From the NCBI GenBank assembly GCA_015063225.1, contig SUSU01000001.1:90446-154445 (forward strand): a DNA stretch of 64,000 bases, given 5' to 3'. The stretch's first letter is position 1, and each line of letters begins with the position of its first letter. The notes beneath the pieces are model-generated. The model was given only the letters and a program-made list of their open reading frames with translations. It made no database searches and was not told where the DNA came from. The position numbers and the translations under genes are program-made. This document shows positions 30,273 to 40,844 of this stretch, piece by piece. The stretch comes from Thermoplasmata archaeon (lineage in GTDB: Archaea > Thermoplasmatota > Thermoplasmata > Methanomassiliicoccales > Methanomethylophilaceae).

Positions 30273-30500
30273 ATTCAACCTTCTTTTCTTCTCATTTTTT
30301 GTTGATATCGCACCTCGCGACACCAGTTATTTACATTTTTACCATTATTGTGGTCATTCCAATATATAATGTCGATAATTGAGCATATTCAGTAATATGC
30401 AGGTTTATCTGCAGTTTTGTAGGATGGATTGATATTGAATATTTGAGCATAATCAAATAAATTAAATATCGCACATCCATGGACAGCCCGAGGAAATGAT

Positions 30501-33116
30501 ATGTTTGCAGGATTGGCAAACGCAGTAACGAAACATTCCAAAGCAGTGATCGTGCTTTGGATAGTGATCGTCCTCTGTTCCCTCCCCCTCGGTCTGAAGG
30601 TCGGTGGCGTACTCGAGTACAACCTGACCGATATGGCCGGTTCCGACAGCGAATCGTCCGAGGGCAGTGACATCATGGACGAGTACTTCAGCAACTCGAT
30701 CTCGATGAACGAAGTCGTCGTGATAGAATACACGGATATCTCCCAGGCCGTCGCCCTCGGGACGAAGATTACCGAGCTTCTTCACGACTATGACAATACC
30801 CTCACCACTACCGCTGTCGGGACATACCACAGCGAGGGTTCCGATTTTTCGATAATACTCTATTCCGTATCCTCCTCCGATGAGGATTTCGACTTCTCGA
30901 ACGAGACCGGAAACATCAGGGACGTGGTCTCCCAGGCGAAGAAGGATACGGGCATCAGTCTCACTACTTACGTGACTGGCGACTCCGCTCTCACTTATGA
31001 TACGATGCAGTCCTCCTCCGAGGACATCAAAAGGATCGACCCCCTCAGTATCGTCCTGATCTTCGTCCTTCTCATGGCCTTCTTCGGTGCGCTGGTGACC
31101 GCTGTCGTGCCCCCCATGGGATTCGGTGTCGCATACGGGGTCTCTCTTCTGGCTCTTTATCTCATCGGTTCCGCGGTCGGTGTGTTCTACCTTACCGAGA
31201 CGCTGATTCTAGTCACCATGCTCGGTGCTGGGTGCGATTACGGTATCTTCATCATCTCCCGTTACCGCGAGGAACTCAAGAAGGGTTCGGACCATCACTC
31301 CGCCATCCTCACCGCGGTGGAATGGGCAGGTGAATCCGTGTTCACCTCGGGCATGTCCGTCATCATCGGTTTCGCATGCCTCGGCCTCTGCACCTTCATA
31401 CTCGTCCGCAGCATGGGAATCGCCCTTGCGGTCGGAATCGTGTTCGCCCTCATCTCCGCACTCACCTTCGTCCCCGCCCTTGTGAACCTCATCGGGGAGA
31501 AGGTCTTCTGGCCTAACTCCATCGCCAAATACAAGGCGGTGGCGGACGGATCCGCCACTGGTGCATACGCAAAGGCCTCCAGGTTCTTCGGACGTTATTT
31601 CCACTGGGTCGCCCGCGTCACCCGCAGGCACGCCGTGCCCATCGTGGCCGTCGCGGTGCTCATCTCCATCCCCACGTTCTACATCTACGCCACCTCCGAC
31701 GATTCCTACGATATGATCTCGGTGGAGCCCGACGGCGAGGCCAAGGAAGGTCTCTATTCCATCATGGACCAGACCTACGGCGGCACACTGATGCCCACTT
31801 ATGCCGTGATAGAGTTCCATCAGACCGTCGTCAGCGACATGGGTGTCGATACGCTCGGCACTAATTCGGTGCCGTACGTGAAGTGGAACGGGTACGGTCT
31901 CAACACCGAAAACCTCACGGGCGTGGTCCCTGCCATCATGGTCATCTCCAACGATATCTCGGCCAAGTACGACCTCGTCGCAAGTGCATCCGGTCTCAAC
32001 TCCTGGCATGTGCTGTTCATGCAGGTCGCATCCGAACAGGTCACGCAGTCCCTCAAGGCCCTCTACCCGAGTTATACGGATGAGCAGATTGCTGCCATGG
32101 TGCCTACCGCCATCAACTCTCTGACAGAGGCTCAGGTGTATGCCATCAACAGCGCCATCGCCGATAAGATGCCTACCGCCGTGAAAGACCATGTGAAGAC
32201 ACTTATCGGAGTCGCTCACCTTCATGCGGATGATGCAAATCCCTCGATACCTTCCTTTGTGCTCTCCGCCTCGGGGACCACCCTCGCGAACTTCATCGAC
32301 GGTATCCTGAATGTGGGCACCGGCCTCATCTCCGATGACGGGAGATATGTTTCCATAATGATCGTCACCACCGAGGAGCCCATGTCCGACAACACCATGG
32401 ACTTCGTCTCGGAGTTACAGTCAGCGTTCCACGGAGACGACGGATACGATGACACCTATTCCGCTGTGATTGATGAATCGTATATCACCGGCAGGAATGC
32501 CGTGCTCTACGACATCTCCGAGAACGTCAGCGCCCAGTTCTTCTCCATCCAGGTGCTGGTGGTCATCCTTCTGGTGATCCTGCTGTTCTTCATCCTCGGC
32601 TGCTATTTCACCCCGATTCGCGCCATAGGATGCATCCTGCTCAGCGTCATATGGACGCTCGCCCTGACGTTCGTGGTGTTCAAGGATATCATGGACATCC
32701 CCGTTTGTTGGATTGTACCGATCGTCCTGTTCGTGGTGCTCCTCGGATTGGGAATGGATTATGATATCTTCATCACCACCAGGGTGAGGGAGAACAAGGT
32801 CCGCGGTATGTCCAACGACGATGCCATCGATGCCGCCATCTGCAGTGCCAGCGGTGTCATCAGCCTCTGTGCGCTCATCATGGGAGGTACCTTCCTCACC
32901 ATGCTGGCCGGAAGCTCCTCGATGCTCCAGGAGTTCGGTTTCGCATTGGGCGTCGGAATCATCATTGACGGTCTCTTCATGGTGACCTTCGTCGGTCCCG
33001 CCCTCATGCACCTGATGGGCGAATGGAGCTGGAAGGGACCCGCATTCCTCGCCCGCAAGCACGTCGATTCGGACGCACAGGAAGTCCCCGGAGAGAGCGA
33101 CGGGGAACAGGCCTGA
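30501..33116 (+). CDS. MMPL/RND family transporter
   Basis: 871 aa, two repeated 6-TM blocks; LGAGCDYGIFIISRYREEL and LGLGMDYDIFITTRVREN. Confidence 0.92.
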   Translation: MFAGLANAVTKHSKAVIVLWIVIVLCSLPLGLKVGGVLEYNLTDMAGSDSESSEGSDIMDEYFSNSISMNEVVVIEYTDISQAVALGTKITELLHDYDNTLTTTAVGTYHSEGSDFSIILYSVSSSDEDFDFSNETGNIRDVVSQAKKDTGISLTTYVTGDSALTYDTMQSSSEDIKRIDPLSIVLIFVLLMAFFGALVTAVVPPMGFGVAYGVSLLALYLIGSAVGVFYLTETLILVTMLGAGCDYGIFIISRYREELKKGSDHHSAILTAVEWAGESVFTSGMSVIIGFACLGLCTFILVRSMGIALAVGIVFALISALTFVPALVNLIGEKVFWPNSIAKYKAVADGSATGAYAKASRFFGRYFHWVARVTRRHAVPIVAVAVLISIPTFYIYATSDDSYDMISVEPDGEAKEGLYSIMDQTYGGTLMPTYAVIEFHQTVVSDMGVDTLGTNSVPYVKWNGYGLNTENLTGVVPAIMVISNDISAKYDLVASASGLNSWHVLFMQVASEQVTQSLKALYPSYTDEQIAAMVPTAINSLTEAQVYAINSAIADKMPTAVKDHVKTLIGVAHLHADDANPSIPSFVLSASGTTLANFIDGILNVGTGLISDDGRYVSIMIVTTEEPMSDNTMDFVSELQSAFHGDDGYDDTYSAVIDESYITGRNAVLYDISENVSAQFFSIQVLVVILLVILLFFILGCYFTPIRAIGCILLSVIWTLALTFVVFKDIMDIPVCWIVPIVLFVVLLGLGMDYDIFITTRVRENKVRGMSNDDAIDAAICSASGVISLCALIMGGTFLTMLAGSSSMLQEFGFALGVGIIIDGLFMVTFVGPALMHLMGEWSWKGPAFLARKHVDSDAQEVPGESDGEQA

Positions 33117-33126
33117 AACCTCTTAG

Positions 33127-33144
33127 ACGGGGCTCCGGCCCCGT
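33127..33144 (+). terminator. Hairpin after MMPL gene
   Basis: ACGGGGC-TCCG-GCCCCGT. Confidence 0.55.
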
Positions 33145-33191
33145 TATAAACCATCACAAGACATTTTGATTCGTTCCTCGATGGGGTATCG

Positions 33192-33827
33192 ATGTCAAGA
33201 GCGTTCACGTCCGAGGAGTACGAGGCCCCGGAGGTGGTGATCGAGGTGCCTGAAAAGAGGGAACCCTCCGCCGATATGGAGCTCGTTTTCGCATATTCCA
33301 AGGACAGGAGCCTCAGCGACCCCTCCCTCCCTTACGAGATCGGGATGCATTTCCTGGAGGGTTCCGGAGGGTTCTTCCAGAGCGACGAGTTCGCGGTGAA
33401 GTGGCTGGACAACGCCGTGAAGGAGGGGTCCGTGGATGCCATGATGGCCCTTGCGGACTTCTATCTGAAGGATACCAAGACGCATGGCTACAGGAAGCCC
33501 GCGTCACTCCTGAAGATGGCAGCGGACAGGGGTAATGAGGATGCCAGGGCCCGCCTCGACATGGACCACATCGATGATCCCACATCTAGGAAGACGTTCA
33601 ATGCATACCGTTTCAACGCCGAGCTCGGTGACGTCATGGCGATGAACCTCCTCGCCGAGGGATTTGAGAAGGGCCACTTCGGGAAGAACAAGGAGAAGGC
33701 CGCCGCGTTCTGGTATACCAAGGCCTTCAAGAAGGGTGACAAGGACGCTGCGAAACGCGTGCTGGCTCTTTATTACAAGAAGCGTATCGAACTCACCGAG
33801 GAAGAGCTCAGGTTCCTCCGTTCGTGA
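33192..33827 (+). CDS. Sel1-like repeat protein
   Basis: AVKWLDNAVKEGSVDAMMALADFYLKDTK...AAAFWYTKAFKKGDKDAAKRVLALYYKK. Confidence 0.75.
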   Translation: MSRAFTSEEYEAPEVVIEVPEKREPSADMELVFAYSKDRSLSDPSLPYEIGMHFLEGSGGFFQSDEFAVKWLDNAVKEGSVDAMMALADFYLKDTKTHGYRKPASLLKMAADRGNEDARARLDMDHIDDPTSRKTFNAYRFNAELGDVMAMNLLAEGFEKGHFGKNKEKAAAFWYTKAFKKGDKDAAKRVLALYYKKRIELTEEELRFLRS

Positions 33828-33880
33828 GCGGTGGCCCGCCCCCAAATGCGGGGGCGGGGTGATGTTCGGAAACGTTTTGA

Positions 33881-34678
33881 TCAGTTTTTGAGGTGTGCCT
33901 CGAAGGCCTCTTTCGCGGTGAATCCCTTCAGGCAGATGTCGCTGATGGCGCCCATGATGCCCTGGACGTCCCTGTGCTGGAAGACGTTCCTGCCGATGGA
34001 TACCCCGTGTCCTCCCGCGTGGAGGGAATCGGAGACCATGTTGAGGATGTCCATGTCGGAGTCCATCTTGGGTCCGCCGGCGATGACGACGGGCACCTGC
34101 GCACCGTCGACCACCCTGGAGAACGAATCGATGTCGCCGGTGTAGGAGCACTTGACGATGTCCGCGCCGATCTCGGCACCGACCCTTGCGGCGTGGGCGA
34201 CCGCGGTGGGGTCGAAGGAGTCCTTGATGGAGGGCCCGCGGGCGTAGGTCATGGCGATGAGGGGCATTCCCCATTCCATGCACGAGCTGGAGACCCTTCC
34301 GGCATCGGCGAGCATCTGGGGTTCCTCCTGCGCGCCGACGTTGATGTGGATGGAGATCGCATCGGCACCGAGCTTCAGACCGTCCTCGACGGTGGCGACG
34401 AGGACCTTGCTCTGGGAGTTGACGCCGATGTCGGTGGAAGCGGAGAGGTGGAGAATCAGACCGACGTCGTGTCCGGACGTCCTGTGTCCGTGGGGGACCA
34501 TTCCTTTGTGCATCAGGACCGCGGTGGCGCCGCCGAGAGTGACGTCGCTGACCGTTTTCTTGAAATCCACGATTCCGGGGATGGGACCGACGCTGATCCC
34601 GTGGTCGAGGGGGACGATCACGCAGTTCCCGGTGTTGCGGTCCATTATCCTTTCCATTCTGACATTCTTTCCGAACAT
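33881..34678 (-). CDS. 2-amino-3,7-dideoxy-D-threo-hept-6-ulosonate synthase (class I aldolase, ADH synthase)
   Basis: MFGKNVRMERIMDRNTGNCVIVPLDHGISVGPIPGIVDFKKTV...MHKGMVPHGHR...VKCSYTGDIDSF. Confidence 0.92.
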   Translation of the reverse strand: MFGKNVRMERIMDRNTGNCVIVPLDHGISVGPIPGIVDFKKTVSDVTLGGATAVLMHKGMVPHGHRTSGHDVGLILHLSASTDIGVNSQSKVLVATVEDGLKLGADAISIHINVGAQEEPQMLADAGRVSSSCMEWGMPLIAMTYARGPSIKDSFDPTAVAHAARVGAEIGADIVKCSYTGDIDSFSRVVDGAQVPVVIAGGPKMDSDMDILNMVSDSLHAGGHGVSIGRNVFQHRDVQGIMGAISDICLKGFTAKEAFEAHLKN

Positions 34679-34775
34679 GTTGTTCACCGTGTTATGTGCT
34701 AACACGTGACACGCATATCCATTATATAAAGAATTTGAAAACGGAATGATGCGGGCTGATGCCCGCTGAAAAGTT

Positions 34776-36080
34776 TCAGGCCCAGTAGGACTTGCGGCGG
34801 GAGATGGTCTCGTCGCGGTCAGGTCCGACGGATATAATGTCCGCGGGGACGCCGGTGGACTTCTCGATGAACGTGATGTAGTCCTTCATCTCCTTGGGGA
34901 GGTTGTCGTAACCTCCCTTCACGACGGCCTCGGTGTCCTCCCATCCCTTCCAGCCCTTCAGGGTGGTGTAGACGGGCTTCGCCCTCTCGAGCTTCCTGAT
35001 GCTGCCGGGGAAGTACTTGGTCTTCACGCCGTCGATCTCGTACTCCGTACAGACCTTGACCTCCTCGTAATCGTTGAGGACGTCGAGCTTGGTGATGGCG
35101 AGGGAGTTGAATCCGCACATCCTGTTGGCGTGGTTGACGACGACGAGGTCGAGCCATCCGCAGCGGCGTCCGCGGCCGGTGGTGACGCCGACCTCGTGCC
35201 CCCTCTTCTGGAGGTAGTCGTGGGCCTCGCCCTCGAGCTCGGTGACGAAGGGTCCCTCGCCGACGCGGGTGGTGTACGCCTTCACGACCCCCATGACGGT
35301 ATCGAGCCTGCTGGGCGCGATGCCGGCCCCGGTGCAGACGCCCCCGGCCATGGTGGCGGAGGAGGTGACGTAGGGGTAGGTCCCGTGGTCGATATCGAGC
35401 ATGGCCCCCTGGGCGCCCTCGAACATGACCTTCTTGCCGGCGTCGAGGCCCTCGTTGATGAGGACGGAGGTGTCGACGATGTGGTCCCCGAGTTTCTTTC
35501 CCCAGCCGAGCATCTTGTCGAGGAGGCTCTCAACGGTGCAGGAGCAGCCCTCGGCCTCGAGCATGTTCATGAGGTCCTTCTTGTAGGGGAGGACGACCTT
35601 GATCTTCTCCTCGAGGGTCTCCTTCTCCAGGAGGTCGCCGGCCCTGAATCCGATGCGGGCGATCTTGTCCTCGTAGGAGGGGCCGATGCCCTTCCCGGTA
35701 GTCCCGACCTTCTTTCCGCCCTTGTATTTCTCCTGGGCGCCGTCGAGCTTCTTGTGGTAGTTCATGATCAGGGAGACCCTGTCGGAGATGCGCAGCCCGT
35801 CGACGGAACCGCCGGCCTGCTCCACCTGTTCGATCTCCTCGAGGAGTTCCTCGATGTTCATGACGCATCCGTTGCCGATGACGGCGAGCTTCCCGGGGCG
35901 GACCACACCGGAGGGGAGGCCGTGGAGTTTGAACACGGTGTCTCCGACGACGATGGTGTGTCCGGCGTTGTTGCCGCCCTGGAAACGGACGATCATGTCC
36001 GCGTCCTCGTCAAGGTAGTCGATGATCTTGCCTTTACCCTCATCTCCCCACTGGGAGCCGATGACTGCTAAGCTCGGCAT
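34776..36080 (-). CDS. purA: Adenylosuccinate synthetase
   Basis: MPSLAVIGSQWGDEGKGKIIDYLDEDADMIVRFQGGNNAGHTIV...; the longer ORF start at 36587 is out of the conserved region. Confidence 0.96.
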   Translation of the reverse strand: MPSLAVIGSQWGDEGKGKIIDYLDEDADMIVRFQGGNNAGHTIVVGDTVFKLHGLPSGVVRPGKLAVIGNGCVMNIEELLEEIEQVEQAGGSVDGLRISDRVSLIMNYHKKLDGAQEKYKGGKKVGTTGKGIGPSYEDKIARIGFRAGDLLEKETLEEKIKVVLPYKKDLMNMLEAEGCSCTVESLLDKMLGWGKKLGDHIVDTSVLINEGLDAGKKVMFEGAQGAMLDIDHGTYPYVTSSATMAGGVCTGAGIAPSRLDTVMGVVKAYTTRVGEGPFVTELEGEAHDYLQKRGHEVGVTTGRGRRCGWLDLVVVNHANRMCGFNSLAITKLDVLNDYEEVKVCTEYEIDGVKTKYFPGSIRKLERAKPVYTTLKGWKGWEDTEAVVKGGYDNLPKEMKDYITFIEKSTGVPADIISVGPDRDETISRRKSYWA

Positions 36081-36136
36081 TGTATCTGATGTGCGGATGT
36101 GGGCGATGTTTATATTCATTCGTACGCGCGCGAGAA

Positions 36137-36937
36137 TCAGTCGTCGATGCCGACGATGCCCTCCGCTGCATACTCCAGAACGTCCTGCGGGATGTCCTTG
36201 GCGGGCATCATGTAGGCGCAGTGGAGGCGCGGGTTCATGATGCCGATGTTCCTGACATCGGCCAGGGCGGGGTCCTTGGAACCCCTGGAAAGAACATATC
36301 TGATAAGAAGAGCCAGACGTGCCTTTTCGGGCAGAGGGTCGGGGGAGGTGGTGACGTCCCAAAGGCATTCGTCGGTGAGGAACATCCCGAATCCGGAGCT
36401 CACCGCACGGCCGTACCCTCCGGGGAATCTGAAGCAGATCCTCCTCACAGGCCCCATCACGTCGAGGAAGGCATTCATCCTCGCCACCATCGTGAGGATG
36501 TTGGTGCAGGTGCGGTCGTCCGCCCTCACCCTCGAGGGGTTGGAGTACCCCGCGTCCTTCCTCTGCATACAGTACGAGAGTTTGCACGCGCAGTCCGCCG
36601 CGGCGTTGTCGAAACCGCCTATCCTCGGGGAGATGCCGCCGGCGAAGGCTTCCGCATAGCGGGAATCGGGGACCTCGGAATGAGTCCTCTCGAACACGGT
36701 CTCCTCGACCCTTTTCAGGAGGAGCCTGTCATCGACGTCGAAACCCGTATCGCGTACCAGCGCGTCGAGGCAGCTGAGAATCTTCACCGCACCGTCGATG
36801 ACGTCCCCGGGCAGGTTCTCGCGACTGAGCACGCGGCCGTCGTTGAGAGAGATGGGGACGGGATCGAAGAACTCCAGTTTCAGGAGGCCGCCGTTGGGCT
36901 GTTGGACGCCGGCGGTGCCGGCGATGATCCCGGTCAC
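36137..36937 (-). CDS. Hypothetical protein, Cys/His-containing, unknown family
   Basis: 266 aa ORF whose ATG overlaps the Trm1 stop (ATGA); no family recognised. Confidence 0.75.
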   Translation of the reverse strand: MTGIIAGTAGVQQPNGGLLKLEFFDPVPISLNDGRVLSRENLPGDVIDGAVKILSCLDALVRDTGFDVDDRLLLKRVEETVFERTHSEVPDSRYAEAFAGGISPRIGGFDNAAADCACKLSYCMQRKDAGYSNPSRVRADDRTCTNILTMVARMNAFLDVMGPVRRICFRFPGGYGRAVSSGFGMFLTDECLWDVTTSPDPLPEKARLALLIRYVLSRGSKDPALADVRNIGIMNPRLHCAYMMPAKDIPQDVLEYAAEGIVGIDD

Positions 36938-38064
36938 TCCGATTTCCCCTGGGGCGGGGGTGTGGGATGGCCGATCTCGCGGTATGCCGCGAGGATGTCC
37001 TCCAGGGACTGGGTGGTGGCGAAGGATGTGGGGGAGAAGTGCGTGCGCGAGGCGTCGCCGGTCTCCCTGAGCTTGGCGACCATGTCCTCCAGGGAGGGGG
37101 GCGAGAGCTTCGTGAAGCGGGACAGCTCGCTGAGGTCGTAGATGTAGGGAACGGAATCAATCTCCTCCTTCCAGATCTCGAGGGTCTTGGCGCACTTCTT
37201 CTCGCGTGCCATCCCCGAGGGGTCCATGCGGGAGATGAGCTCCTTGTCGAACAGGGGGCCGGTCCAGAACGGGCCGAGCCTGTGGGTCTGGTCGTACTCG
37301 GGGGAGACGCTCCTCTCCAGGGTCTTCATGTCGTAATGGAGGTATCCGAGCTGGTCGAGCATCTTGTCGCAGGCGGACGTGCCCGGGACGAGTTCCACGT
37401 AGCAGCGGTAGTAGTGGTCCGCGAAGAACGAGAGGATCGGACGCATGCCGATGTCGAATTTCCCGACCTCCCTGGCTATGTTGCAGAGGAGTATCCTCAG
37501 ACCTCCCTCGTGGCAGAGGTATCCCTTGACGGGTTCGCACTGGTAGCGGCGGCGGCACTTGGGCGCCTGTGCGCCGGCGAGGGGGGCGGTATCGGTGGCG
37601 GTGATGGCCATGACCCCTCTCTTCTTCGTGCCCCTGACGGCGCTCTGAATGAAGAGGGACGGGGAACCGAAGGGGTCGAGGTCCACATAGTCGAACGACT
37701 CCTCGGCGAAAAGGGATACCATGTTCCCGCGGTGGGCGCGGATGTTGGTGAGTCCGTTGAGTTCGATGTTGCGTTCTATGAACGGTATGGCGACGGGGTC
37801 GATGTCGTTGGCGGTCACATCGGTGCCGGGGACCTCGTTGGCGATCCTCACGGCGCGGGCGCCCGTGGCGGTCATCGCATCGGCGACGGTCATAGACGGC
37901 CTTTCCAATGCGCGGAGCAGCATGATGCTAACGTCGCGGTTGAACGCCATCTGCTCGTTGAAGAAAACCGAACCGGATTCTATGCGGCCTGGACCGTTGA
38001 CGGAATGTGTCTCGGGGACCAGTAGCTTGGTCGCTCCCTCGGTGATGACGGTTCCTTCAGGCAT
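36934..38064 (-). CDS. trm1: tRNA (guanine(26)-N2)-dimethyltransferase
   Basis: VFFNEQMAFNRDVSIMLLRAL...DAMTATGARAVRIANE...DPFGSPSLFIQSAVRGTKKRGVMAITATDTAPLAG. Confidence 0.95.
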   Translation of the reverse strand: MPEGTVITEGATKLLVPETHSVNGPGRIESGSVFFNEQMAFNRDVSIMLLRALERPSMTVADAMTATGARAVRIANEVPGTDVTANDIDPVAIPFIERNIELNGLTNIRAHRGNMVSLFAEESFDYVDLDPFGSPSLFIQSAVRGTKKRGVMAITATDTAPLAGAQAPKCRRRYQCEPVKGYLCHEGGLRILLCNIAREVGKFDIGMRPILSFFADHYYRCYVELVPGTSACDKMLDQLGYLHYDMKTLERSVSPEYDQTHRLGPFWTGPLFDKELISRMDPSGMAREKKCAKTLEIWKEEIDSVPYIYDLSELSRFTKLSPPSLEDMVAKLRETGDASRTHFSPTSFATTQSLEDILAAYREIGHPTPPPQGKSE

Positions 38065-38618
38065 CAGGTGTACTCTCCCTTCATGAGACTGACGATCTTG
38101 AAGGGGAGGATGTTCCTGTTGGTGGGGGTGACCTCGAGAATCCTGACGTCATCCCTCCTCCTGATGTCCTGCAGGAGCGGGTTGCGGGACTTCTTGTGCA
38201 GGGTGATGATCATGGGCTTGTCGATGTCGAGGGCCTCGTTGACCGCGTCGACGAAAGCCTGACTCTCGACCTCCACTTTACCGACCTCGTCGATGATGAC
38301 GATGTCGCACTGTTCGCAGGCGTTCTTGATCGCGGCGATGGACACGGATTCGAAAAGGGCGAGGTCCACGCCGAGGCTGCCTACCATGATTTTGCTCTCG
38401 ATGTCGGGTCCGGCGAAGATCTCGGATTCGTTGGTCTGGAGGTTCGTTACCTTCAGTCCGACTTTTTTGCGTCCGGTCTCGTCGGTGACCTTCTCGTCGA
38501 TGATGCCTCCGATGGTGAGCTTCCCGTCGTTGGTAAGCATCTCGATGACTCTGCGGAGCGTGAAAGTCTTCCCCGCTCCTGGAAGTCCTGTTATGCCTAT
38601 CTTGACGTTGTTGACCAT
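38064..38618 (-). CDS. THEP1-family nucleoside-triphosphatase
   Basis: MVNNVKIGITGLPGAGKTFTLRRVIEML...IIDEVGKVEVESQAFVDAV. Confidence 0.9.
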   Translation of the reverse strand: MVNNVKIGITGLPGAGKTFTLRRVIEMLTNDGKLTIGGIIDEKVTDETGRKKVGLKVTNLQTNESEIFAGPDIESKIMVGSLGVDLALFESVSIAAIKNACEQCDIVIIDEVGKVEVESQAFVDAVNEALDIDKPMIITLHKKSRNPLLQDIRRRDDVRILEVTPTNRNILPFKIVSLMKGEYT

Positions 38619-38692
38619 CGAAAGTCCCCACTCAGTTATTGTCATTTAACTATTTATACTATGACAGATGCTACCCCGCTGTTTGGTGTTTG

Positions 38693-39070
38693 TCAGATAC
38701 CTACTTTTGACACAAACATGAGAGGATAGTCGAGTTCGGGGTCGTAACGCATCTCGGCCGTGACCTCCGCATCCCCGACCTTTATGACGACGACTGCATC
38801 GATCATGTCGCCCGTTAGGGAGTTGTACGAGTATTGGTCGGACTTGTCCCCGCACACGGCATTGATCGATACCCTGGCATCGACGACGTATGGCTGGGTC
38901 CTGATGCATTCGGATATCGTCCTCTCGAGCCCCTCGCGGTTGGCCGCGCAGAAAGGGGTGCCCGTGAACTGGTGGTAGATGGTGGCGAGTTTTATCCCCG
39001 CCTCGAAGCACGCCCTCTGCATATCGTCGCATGCGAAGCGGGATGAGGCGTCTTTCTCCCTTTCACTCAT
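38693..39070 (-). CDS. mptD: Archaeal dihydroneopterin aldolase (MptD family)
   Basis: RACFEAGIKLATIYHQFTGTPFCAANREGLERTISECIRTQPYV; family size ~125 aa. Confidence 0.85.
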   Translation of the reverse strand: MSEREKDASSRFACDDMQRACFEAGIKLATIYHQFTGTPFCAANREGLERTISECIRTQPYVVDARVSINAVCGDKSDQYSYNSLTGDMIDAVVVIKVGDAEVTAEMRYDPELDYPLMFVSKVGI

Positions 39071-39147
39071 GATTGGGTGATGGTTTCCGCCTATAATAGT
39101 GGTTGGTGAAACATATGTTTATATCGTCTTCCCGATACGCGCATTCC

Positions 39148-40050
39148 ATGGATGATATCGGCGACCGTATCCGGGCACTGAAGCAGGCCAAGAACGCGGT
39201 TATCCTCGCTCACAACTACACCTCCACGGAGGTTCAGGACCTCGCGGATTACGTCGGGGACTCGCTCGGCCTTTCCAAGACCGCGGCCTCTACCGATGCC
39301 GACATCATCGTTTTCGCCGGCGTGTCGTTCATGGGCGAGACCGCCAAGATCCTCTCCCCCGGGAAGAAGGTCCTCCTGCCCGAGCCCGAGGCGAAGTGCG
39401 CCATGGCCGCCATGTGCTCCGCGGAACAGATCCGCCAGGTGAAGGAGAAGTACCCCGGTGTACCCGTGGTCGGGTATGTGAACACCGAGGCCGAGTCCAA
39501 GACGGAGATGGACTGCTGCTGCACGTCCTCCAACGCCGTCAACGTGGTATCCTCCATCGATTCCGACAAGGTGATCTTCCTTCCCGACAGCAACCTCGGC
39601 CGTTACGTCGCCAGAGAGACCGGCAAGGAGATCGTCCTCTGGAGCGGGTTCTGTCCCGTCCACCAGTGCGTCACCCTCCGCAGCGTGAACGCGCTCAGGG
39701 AGAAGTATCCCGAGGCATTGGTTGTAGCGCACCCCGAATGCCGCCTCGAGGTCCTCGACGGTGCGGATTACGTCGGTTCCACCGAGGGCATCCTGCAGTA
39801 CTGCAAGAAGTCCCCCGCGACCGAGTTCATCGTCCTCACCGAGATGGGTATGGGCCACAGGCTCGAACAGGCGTGCCCCGGCAAGAAGTTCTATTTCACG
39901 TCGCAGTCCCTCTGCACCACGATGAAGATGATCTCCCCCGAGTCCATCCTCGATTGTCTGGAGAACGAGACCGGCGAGATCACTCTCCCCGCGGACGTCA
40001 TCGAGCGTGCGTACAAGCCCGTCAAGCGCATGACCGACATCCTCGGTTGA
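39148..40050 (+). CDS. nadA: Quinolinate synthase
   Basis: AVILAHNYTSTEVQDLADYVGDSLGLSKTA...VVAHPECRLEVLDGADYVGSTEGI... Confidence 0.95.
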   Translation: MDDIGDRIRALKQAKNAVILAHNYTSTEVQDLADYVGDSLGLSKTAASTDADIIVFAGVSFMGETAKILSPGKKVLLPEPEAKCAMAAMCSAEQIRQVKEKYPGVPVVGYVNTEAESKTEMDCCCTSSNAVNVVSSIDSDKVIFLPDSNLGRYVARETGKEIVLWSGFCPVHQCVTLRSVNALREKYPEALVVAHPECRLEVLDGADYVGSTEGILQYCKKSPATEFIVLTEMGMGHRLEQACPGKKFYFTSQSLCTTMKMISPESILDCLENETGEITLPADVIERAYKPVKRMTDILG

Positions 40051-40146
40051 TTTATCCGCGGACGCGCATGCGGTATGCGAGAACGGTCCGGATGACGATT
40101 AACCTAGGCTGATTCGTGATGAGCCCTATGAGTGCCGACGGCCTTC

Positions 40147-40734
40147 TCAACTGTCCTCTTCGAAGGCGGCGTCCTCCTCGTACGGGAGCATCTCGCTCTC
40201 GTCCGAGACGAACTGCGTCGTATCCACGAACTCCAGGAGCTCGGAGAGTTTTATCCCGTTGTTCCACCGGAGGATGAAGTTCCCCCCGCGGCTGACCTCC
40301 ACGTAGGGGATCCTGCCCCTGAGCATAGCGGCCGTCCCGCAGAGAGAGGCGTCGGAGGGCATGGTGAAAAGTCTCCACGGGTCGCCGCGGACGTTCTTGC
40401 GGCGATAGGCGTAGATGGGGATGATGTGGCTCCTGTTGCAGGTCTCGATCATGGTCTCCGCCTGTTCCGCCAGCCTCTCGGAGCGGCTGAGGTAGAGTAC
40501 GTCCTTCTCGCTGCTCTTGACCTCGATGGGGAAGGAGAAGTCCCATCTGAGCGCGACGAGGTCGACCCCCAGGGAGCCGGCGGCGCGGATCACGAGGAAC
40601 GGGCGGTCCATCATCGAACGGTAGGCGGTGGCCTCGGCTACGTCGCAGGTCTTGATCATCCTGTTGACCGCCTTCTCCTCACCGCTGAGGAGGGCCTTGA
40701 GTTCGCGTTCGTATGTGTCGCCCGGAGCTGCCAT
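40147..40734 (-). CDS. Holliday-junction-resolvase (Hjc)-like nuclease
   Basis: GDTYERELKALLSG...FLVIRAAGSLGVDLVALRWDFSFPIEVKSSEKDVLYLSRSERLAEQAE: Hjc-like PD..ExK pattern. Confidence 0.75.
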   Translation of the reverse strand: MAAPGDTYERELKALLSGEEKAVNRMIKTCDVAEATAYRSMMDRPFLVIRAAGSLGVDLVALRWDFSFPIEVKSSEKDVLYLSRSERLAEQAETMIETCNRSHIIPIYAYRRKNVRGDPWRLFTMPSDASLCGTAAMLRGRIPYVEVSRGGNFILRWNNGIKLSELLEFVDTTQFVSDESEMLPYEEDAAFEEDS

Positions 40735-40844
40735 TACAACTCAATCGAGCGCGGGGTATATAAGCGGGTGCGGGGGAGGTAACCGAATACCGCCGAAAAT
40801 CGGTGTTGCCCGTCCGGAGACCGGACGGGAATGTGTTTGTGAAA

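Noticed and set aside
36081-36587. N-terminal extension of the purA ORF up to 36587
   Set aside because: Overlaps the opposite-frame hypothetical gene at 36137-36937; conserved PurA begins at MPSLAVIGSQWGDEGKGK (36080).
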